From NCBI RefSeq assembly GCF_003002815.1, contig NZ_PVTF01000017.1, forward strand, positions 1 to 64,000: a stretch of DNA of 64,000 nucleotides, given 5' to 3'. This document shows positions 59,334 to 64,000 of the stretch, one piece after another. This DNA is from Umezawaea tangerina (GTDB lineage Bacteria; Actinomycetota; Actinomycetes; Mycobacteriales; Pseudonocardiaceae). The notes below the pieces were generated by a model, which saw nothing but the letters and a program-made list of their open reading frames with translations, was not told the origin of the DNA and ran no database searches. The number at the start of each line of letters is the position of its first letter. Position 1 is the first letter of the stretch. The position numbers and the translations under genes were made by a program.

Positions 59334-60944
59334 ATGGAGGCTGGGGTTGAGCGGGTGGTTGTGGTGGGTGACCTGCGGGTTCGGGTGGTGGTGGAGGGTG
59401 CTGCCAGTGGGCCGGTGGTGGTGTTGGTGCATGGGTATCCGGATACGGCGGGGGTGTGGGACGGGGTTGCTCGGAGGCTTGGTGGGGGGTTTCGGGTGGT
59501 GAGGTTCGACCTGCCTGGGGCTGGGGGGTCGGAGAAGCCTGTTGGGAGGGGTGGGTATCGGGTTGAGCGGCTGGTTGGGGTGTTGGTGGGGGTGGTTGAG
59601 GAGGTTGTGCCTGGGGAGGTTGTGCATCTGGTTGGGCATGACTGGGGGTCGGTGGTGGGGTGGAGGGCGGTGGAGGAGCGTCCAGACCTGTTCGGGTCGT
59701 TCGTGAGTTTGTCGGGGCCGTCGCTTGATCACGTGGGGGACTGGGTGCGGCGGAATCGGAGGCATCCGGTGAGGGTGGTGAACCTGCTCCGGACGTCCTG
59801 GTACATCGCGGGGTTCATGGTGCCGGTGGTGCCGGAGCTGGTGTGGCGGTCGCGGAAGGTGCGGGGGCGGTTGGGGGCGCAGCACCGGGAGCTGGTGAAC
59901 GGGTTGGGGTTCTACCGGGCGAACGTGGGGCGGGGGCGGTCGCCGGGGGTTGTGGGGGTGCGGGTGCTGCAGATCGCGTTGCGGCGGGACCCGTTCGTGA
60001 AGGAGGCGCACCTGGACGCGGCGAAGCCGTTCGTGGCGGACCTGACGCGGCGGTCGTTGCAGGCGTCGCACTGGGCGCCGCGGACGCACCCGGAGGCGGT
60101 GGCGCGGATGATCGCGGAGTTCGTGGACGGGACGCCGCCGCGGCGGGAGCTGGTGGTGATCACCGGGGCCGGGAGCGGGATCGGGAGGGCGACGGCGCTG
60201 GCGTTCGCGGTGGACGGGGCCGAGGTGGTGGCGGTCGACGTGGACGGGGCGGCGGCGCGGCGGACGGCGCGGGAGGTGCGGGGGCACGGGTACGAGCTGG
60301 ACGTGGCCGACGGGGCCGCGACGCGGGCGCTGGCGGAGCGGATCAAGGCCGAGCACGGGGTGCCGGACGTGGTGATGGCGAACGCCGGGGTGGTGGTCGC
60401 GGGGCCGTTCATGGCCACGTCGGACGACGACTGGCGGCGGGTGGTGGACGTGAACCTGTGGGGCGTCGTGCACACGTTGCGGGCGTTCGCGGCGCAGCAG
60501 GTGGAACGGGGCGAGGGCGGGCACCTCGTGGTCACGGCCTCGATGGCCAGCTACTTCCCGTCCAAGGCGCTGCCCGCGTACTCGACGACGAAGGCCGCGG
60601 TGCTGATGCTGGCCGAGTGCCTGGCCGAGGAGCTGTCACCCGAAGGGATCGGCGTCACGGCGATCTGCCCCGGTGTGGTGCACACCGACATCACCCGCAG
60701 CGCCACGTTCGCGGGCGTCGACGGTGCCGCTGAGCAGGAGAAACGCGACGCGGTGACGAAGACCTACCAGCGCCGCGGCTACGGACCCGAACGTGTTGCC
60801 ACGGCGGTTCTGCGCGCGGTCCGCCAGAATCGGGTGGTGGTCCCGGTGACGCCGGAGTCGCGGATCGCGCGGTTCGTCGGGCGCGTCTCGCCGAAGGCCG
60901 TCCGCGTGCTGGGACGGTTGGGGTCGCCTACCTGGCGTCAGTAG
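59334..60944 (+). CDS. EphD-like fusion of epoxide-hydrolase-type alpha/beta hydrolase and short-chain dehydrogenase
   Basis: The 536-residue protein joins an alpha/beta hydrolase (oxyanion VHGYPDTAGVW, nucleophile Asp in GHDWGSVVGW, late His in SHWAPRTHPEA) to an SDR from about residue 270 (VITGAGSGIGRATALAF, MANAG, Ser in TASMASYF, YSTTK). This order is that of mycobacterial EphD. It could hydrolyse epoxides and oxidise or reduce the product. The first two thirds use GGG, GTG and TTG codons far more than the rest of the window; the last third looks normal. TACCCT eight bases before the ATG suggests a leaderless start. Confidence 0.85.
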   Translation: MEAGVERVVVVGDLRVRVVVEGAASGPVVVLVHGYPDTAGVWDGVARRLGGGFRVVRFDLPGAGGSEKPVGRGGYRVERLVGVLVGVVEEVVPGEVVHLVGHDWGSVVGWRAVEERPDLFGSFVSLSGPSLDHVGDWVRRNRRHPVRVVNLLRTSWYIAGFMVPVVPELVWRSRKVRGRLGAQHRELVNGLGFYRANVGRGRSPGVVGVRVLQIALRRDPFVKEAHLDAAKPFVADLTRRSLQASHWAPRTHPEAVARMIAEFVDGTPPRRELVVITGAGSGIGRATALAFAVDGAEVVAVDVDGAAARRTAREVRGHGYELDVADGAATRALAERIKAEHGVPDVVMANAGVVVAGPFMATSDDDWRRVVDVNLWGVVHTLRAFAAQQVERGEGGHLVVTASMASYFPSKALPAYSTTKAAVLMLAECLAEELSPEGIGVTAICPGVVHTDITRSATFAGVDGAAEQEKRDAVTKTYQRRGYGPERVATAVLRAVRQNRVVVPVTPESRIARFVGRVSPKAVRVLGRLGSPTWRQ

Positions 60945-60953
60945 TCGGTCACA

Positions 60954-60980
60954 TTGCACACATGCGCATGTCGCTATATG
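60954..60980 (+). promoter_or_regulatory. CDF promoter with ACATGCGCATGT operator
   Basis: TTGCAC (60954-60959) and TATATG (60975-60980) flank a perfect 12-bp palindrome ACATGCGCATGT (60959-60970). A palindrome between -35 and -10 is typical of metal-sensing repressors or MerR-type activators of efflux genes. +1 would fall close to the ATG at 60989. Confidence 0.5.
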
Positions 60981-60988
60981 TTGCTCCC

Positions 60989-61912
60989 ATGGGTCACGGG
61001 CATGGACACGGCGTGTCGCCTGCGGAGGCGGCGAGCGCGTCGGGCAGGCACATCGGGAAGCTGTGGATCGCGTTCGGGATCGGCGCGGTCTTCATGGTCG
61101 TGGAGTTCGCGGTCGGCTGGGCGACGTCGTCGCTGGCGCTGATCTCGGACGCCGCGCACATGCTCACCGACGTGCTCGGGGTCGGCATGGCCCTGGCCGC
61201 GATCATCCTCGCCCGCCGCGCCACGACCGGGCTCAACCGCACGTTCGGGCTGTACCGGGCCGAGGTGCTCGCGGCCCTGGCCAACGCGGTGCTGCTGTTC
61301 GGCGTCGCCGGGTACGTGCTGTACGAGGCGGTCGGCCGGTTCGGCGACCCGCCCGCGGTGCCCGGTGTGCCGGTGGTCCTGGCCGCGTCGCTGGGCCTGG
61401 TCGCGAACATCGCGTCGTTCCTGATGCTGCGCGGCGGGGCCAAGGAGAGCATCAACGTCCGGGGCGCGTACCTGGAGGTGCTCGCGGACCTCGTCGGCTC
61501 GGTCGGGGTGCTGCTGAGCGGGTTCGCCACGCTGGTCTTCGGCTGGCGCTACGCCGACCCGATCACGGGTGTCCTCATCGGGCTGTGGGTCCTGCCGCGG
61601 ACGTGGAAGCTCGCCAAGAACGCGCTGCACATCCTGTTCCAGCACGCTCCCCAGGGCCTCGACGTGGCCGCCGTGCAGGCCGACCTGGCGAAGCTGCCCG
61701 GTGTCACCGAGGCGCACGACCTGCACGTGTGGACGCTGACCTCCGGCATGGAGGTGGCGTCGGCGCACCTGACGATCGGGCACGACGCCGACCCCGCCGA
61801 GGTGCTGCGGATCGCGCAGGCGCTGCTGGCCGAGCGGTACCACATCGAGCACGCCACGCTCCAGGTCGAGCCCGGCGACTCCGCCCGGCGGTGCCGCGAG
61901 ATGTCCTGGTAG
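60989..61912 (+). CDS. cation diffusion facilitator (CzcD-like metal exporter)
   Basis: From the ATG at 60989 the 307-residue protein starts MGHGHGHGVSP, the His-rich metal-trapping head of CDF exporters. Membrane segment 2 has the metal site ALISDAAHMLTDVLG (D-x-x-x-H-x-x-x-D) and segment 5 has EVLADLVGSVGVL (D-x-x-x-S here, in place of H-x-x-x-D). The cytoplasmic metal-binding domain ends in HVWTLTSGMEVASAHL. It exports zinc or a similar divalent ion by proton exchange. An upstream ATG at 60962 lies inside the promoter, so the later start is preferred. Confidence 0.85.
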   Translation: MGHGHGHGVSPAEAASASGRHIGKLWIAFGIGAVFMVVEFAVGWATSSLALISDAAHMLTDVLGVGMALAAIILARRATTGLNRTFGLYRAEVLAALANAVLLFGVAGYVLYEAVGRFGDPPAVPGVPVVLAASLGLVANIASFLMLRGGAKESINVRGAYLEVLADLVGSVGVLLSGFATLVFGWRYADPITGVLIGLWVLPRTWKLAKNALHILFQHAPQGLDVAAVQADLAKLPGVTEAHDLHVWTLTSGMEVASAHLTIGHDADPAEVLRIAQALLAERYHIEHATLQVEPGDSARRCREMSW

Positions 61913-61916
61913 CAAC

Positions 61917-61952
61917 GAGAAAGGGGAGCCTCCGAGGAGGCTCCCCTTTCTC
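61917..61952. terminator. 17-bp perfect bidirectional terminator
   Basis: GAGAAAGGGGAGCCTCC (61917-61933) and its exact complement (61936-61952) are separated by GA. It has AAA/TTT at its outer ends and lies between the convergent CDF and mannosidase genes, so it should serve both. Confidence 0.85.
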
Positions 61953-61964
61953 ATGCCGTGCCGC

Positions 61965-64000
61965 TTACAAACTGGCCAGCTGCCCCGCCTTCGGGCCCTG
62001 AACGGTGTTCGCCAGGCCGTTGTTCACGGGAGCGGGCACGTTGCCGCTCCCGGTCGCGGGCCCGCCGACCGCGTTGCCGGCGAAGACCACCGGCGCCTTG
62101 TTGTTCACGATGCTGACCGGACCGCCGACCTTGGTGTTCTCGACGTTCACCGAGCCCGTCGCCCCGACCACGCTCACCGGTCCGCCGACCTCGGTGTCGA
62201 CCAGCACCACGGAGCCCGCGCCGGTGGCCGAGATCGGCCCGTTCACCTTGCCGCCGAACACGTACAGCGACGCGCCCGCGTTGACGGTGACCGGACCGCT
62301 GACCGTCGCGCCGTCGACCACCGTGACGCCGTTGCCGACCGTGAGCGGCCCGTTGACCTGCTCGGTGATCGTCCTGGTGGCCGTCACCGGGGGCTTGGCC
62401 AGCAGTTCGAACTCGGCCAGCGTGGCGCCGCCCGCGATCTCCAGCCGGTAGTACCGGTAGAAGCCCGGCTTGGCGATCTTGAACGCGCGGGTCTGCTTGC
62501 GCCAGGTGAACTTCTGGTCCTTGCGCTCGTCGGCCGTGGTCCACGTCTTGCCGTCGAGCGAACCCTTGAGCACCCAGTTCTTCGCGTCGGCCGTCGTGGA
62601 CGACGACGTCAGCGTGTAGAACTCGGCCCTCTCCTTGGTGTTGGGCAGGTCGACCTGCACCGAGTCGACCGCCGCCTGGGTGGCGGTGGTGTCGTCGACC
62701 AGCGCGGCCGGACCGGTGAACTTGCCCGCGGTGCTGATGTCGCGCAACGGCTTCGGGACCTCGTTGCCCTTGGTGATCGACGGCGGAACGGAGTCCGCGC
62801 CGGTCGCCCACTTGGACGGGTTCGGGCCCATGTCGAAGTCGAGCGTGGCGCCCGCCGCGAGCACGTTGTGGTCCAGGTAGCTCTTGTCGTGGACCTTGCC
62901 GTTGACCTTCAGGTTCTGCACGTAGATGTTCTTCGCGCTGTTCTTCGGCGCGTTGACCACCAGCTTCTTGCCGTTCTCCAGCTTCAGCGTCGCCTTGGTG
63001 AACAGCGGCGACCCGACCGCGTAGGTCGCGTTGCCCATCTGCAGCGGGTAGAAGCCCAGCGCGCTGAACAGGAACCACGCCGACTGCTCGCCGTTGTCCT
63101 CGTCACCCGCGTAGCCTTGGCCGATCTCGCTGCCGAGGTAGAGCCGCGAGGTGATCTCGCGGACCTTCTCCTGCGTCTTCCACGGCTGGCCCGCGTAGTC
63201 GTACATGTAGGTGATGTGGTGCGACACCTGGTTGCTGTGGCCGAGCTGCCCCATCCGGACGTCCCGCGCCTCGGTCATCTCGTGGATGACACCGCCGTAG
63301 GAACCGGGGAACTTGGCCGTCTCCGGCGTGGCGAAGAACTCGTCGAGCTTCTTGCCGAGGCCCTCGCGGCCGCCGTAGAGGTTCGCCAGGCCCTGGCCGT
63401 CGTGCGGGACCGAGAACGTCTGGTTCCACGCGTCGGTCTCGGTGTAGTCGTAGCCCCACACCCGCGGGTCGAACTCCGCGGCGGGCAGCCTGCGCGTGCC
63501 GTCGGGGTTGCGGCCCTGGAAGAAGCCCGCCTCCGGGTCGAACATGTTGACGTAGTTCAGCGCGCGGTTGGTGAAGTACTCGTAGTTCTCGAGGTACTCC
63601 TGCTTGCGCGGGTCGTTCGCGGCGGCCTTGTCGTAGAGCGCCTTCGACATGTTCGCGATGCCGTAGTCGTTGACGTAGCCCTCGATCGCCCAGGACATGC
63701 CCTCGTTGGTCGCCGTGGACGTGTAGCCCTTGAAGATCGCCGTGTCCTGGCCGTGGCGGCCGACGTTCTCGTCCGGCGGCGTCACGGTGGCGTTCCTGAC
63801 CGCGGCGTCGTAGTTCCCCTGGACGTCGAGGTTGGTGATGCCCTTGACGTAGGCGTCGGTGAACGCGACGTCGGAGCTGGTGCCCGTCATCAGGTTCGCG
63901 TAGCCGGGGGAGGACCAGCGCGACACCCAGCCGCCGTCGCGGTACTGCTGGATGAACCCGTCCGCCATCTCACCGGCCTGCGAGGGCGTGAAGAGGGTGT
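61965..64000 (-). CDS. GH92 alpha-mannosidase, 5' end beyond window, with discoidin-like and V-x-G-P repeat modules
   Basis: The reading frame enters at the right edge (TLFTPSQAGEMADGFIQQYR) and ends at 61965, so about 677 residues are visible. GH92 landmarks are HGQDTAIFKGY, TNEGMSWAIEGY, DYTETDAWNQTF and AGDEDNGEQSAWFLFSALGFYP, carrying the acidic catalytic and calcium residues. A discoidin-like carbohydrate-binding domain follows (AEFYTLTSSSTTADAKNWVL). The last roughly 110 residues are repeats with V-x-G-P-(V/L/I)-(T/S) every 15-20 residues, a likely beta-solenoid. GH92 enzymes trim alpha-mannans outside the cell. The start and signal peptide are outside the window. Confidence 0.9.
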   Translation of the reverse strand, partial: TLFTPSQAGEMADGFIQQYRDGGWVSRWSSPGYANLMTGTSSDVAFTDAYVKGITNLDVQGNYDAAVRNATVTPPDENVGRHGQDTAIFKGYTSTATNEGMSWAIEGYVNDYGIANMSKALYDKAAANDPRKQEYLENYEYFTNRALNYVNMFDPEAGFFQGRNPDGTRRLPAAEFDPRVWGYDYTETDAWNQTFSVPHDGQGLANLYGGREGLGKKLDEFFATPETAKFPGSYGGVIHEMTEARDVRMGQLGHSNQVSHHITYMYDYAGQPWKTQEKVREITSRLYLGSEIGQGYAGDEDNGEQSAWFLFSALGFYPLQMGNATYAVGSPLFTKATLKLENGKKLVVNAPKNSAKNIYVQNLKVNGKVHDKSYLDHNVLAAGATLDFDMGPNPSKWATGADSVPPSITKGNEVPKPLRDISTAGKFTGPAALVDDTTATQAAVDSVQVDLPNTKERAEFYTLTSSSTTADAKNWVLKGSLDGKTWTTADERKDQKFTWRKQTRAFKIAKPGFYRYYRLEIAGGATLAEFELLAKPPVTATRTITEQVNGPLTVGNGVTVVDGATVSGPVTVNAGASLYVFGGKVNGPISATGAGSVVLVDTEVGGPVSVVGATGSVNVENTKVGGPVSIVNNKAPVVFAGNAVGGPATGSGNVPAPVNNGLANTVQGPKAGQLASL

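Noticed and set aside
60962-60988. Earlier ATG for the CDF exporter
   Set aside because: It lies within the operator and promoter; the family typically starts at the His-rich MGHGHGHG.

Overview
The window reads as chromosome of a high-GC filamentous actinomycete. Coding is dense, third codon positions are G or C, GTG starts are common, and several genes look leaderless. Together with DasR-type, ECF42, FG-GAP and EphD-like genes, this suggests Pseudonocardiales (Saccharothrix, Actinosynnema or Lentzea type), but I cannot name a species from the sequence alone.

Layout. 1-25.9 kb is ordinary metabolism and regulation: the tail of an IS481-type transposase, a KDPG aldolase/KDG kinase pair, a secreted GH20 hexosaminidase behind a DasR-like site, a class IV aminotransferase, a quinone-oxidoreductase-like MDR protein, an ECF42 sigma factor with its DGPF protein, TetR/PucR/MarR/IclR regulators beside small enzymes, GTP cyclohydrolase II, an aldehyde dehydrogenase, a secreted FG-GAP protein, a NarL-type two-component pair and a degenerate GGDEF-EAL protein.

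26-59 kb is different. It holds a run of large, tightly overlapping operons of the kind found in biological-conflict or stress-signalling islands of multicellular bacteria. (a) A nine-gene minus-strand operon, 27.3-37.6 kb, carries two atypical Ser/Thr kinases, a DUF4407 membrane protein, a vWA protein and a PP2C phosphatase (the TerY-P / YegI-PphC-YegL set), followed by a zinc metallopeptidase, a class III cyclase-like protein, an NTPase with Arg in its P-loop and an acidic-tailed coiled-coil protein. (b) A three-gene operon at 38.2-44.4 kb ends in a 1271-residue CHAT (caspase-like) protease. (c) A five-gene operon at 44.9-49.3 kb ends in a Ycf46-like AAA+ ATPase and includes a 57-residue gene that is easy to miss. 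(d) A zinc-ribbon membrane protein and a proline-rich membrane protein are divergent at 49.5-51.2 kb. (e) Nudix/NrtR-like genes at 51.4-53.4 kb are surrounded by three copies of a TGTCA-N3-TGACA palindrome. (f) An MTAN-like nucleosidase is translationally coupled to the first of two tandem paralogous membrane proteins at 53.7-59 kb. All three share a Gly-Gln-rich tag, so this looks like an enzyme-plus-membrane-effector module.

The island stops at a tRNA-Arg(CCG) gene whose 3' end faces it. Beyond lie an EphD-like alpha/beta-hydrolase-SDR fusion with odd G-rich codon use, a CDF metal exporter with a palindromic operator, and the 3' part of a GH92 mannosidase gene cut by the window edge, whose product carries a V-x-G-P beta-repeat tail.

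My best candidate for an undescribed system is the nucleosidase / tandem membrane protein module, possibly under NrtR-like control, followed by the extended TerY-P operon with its shared GNVF tags.
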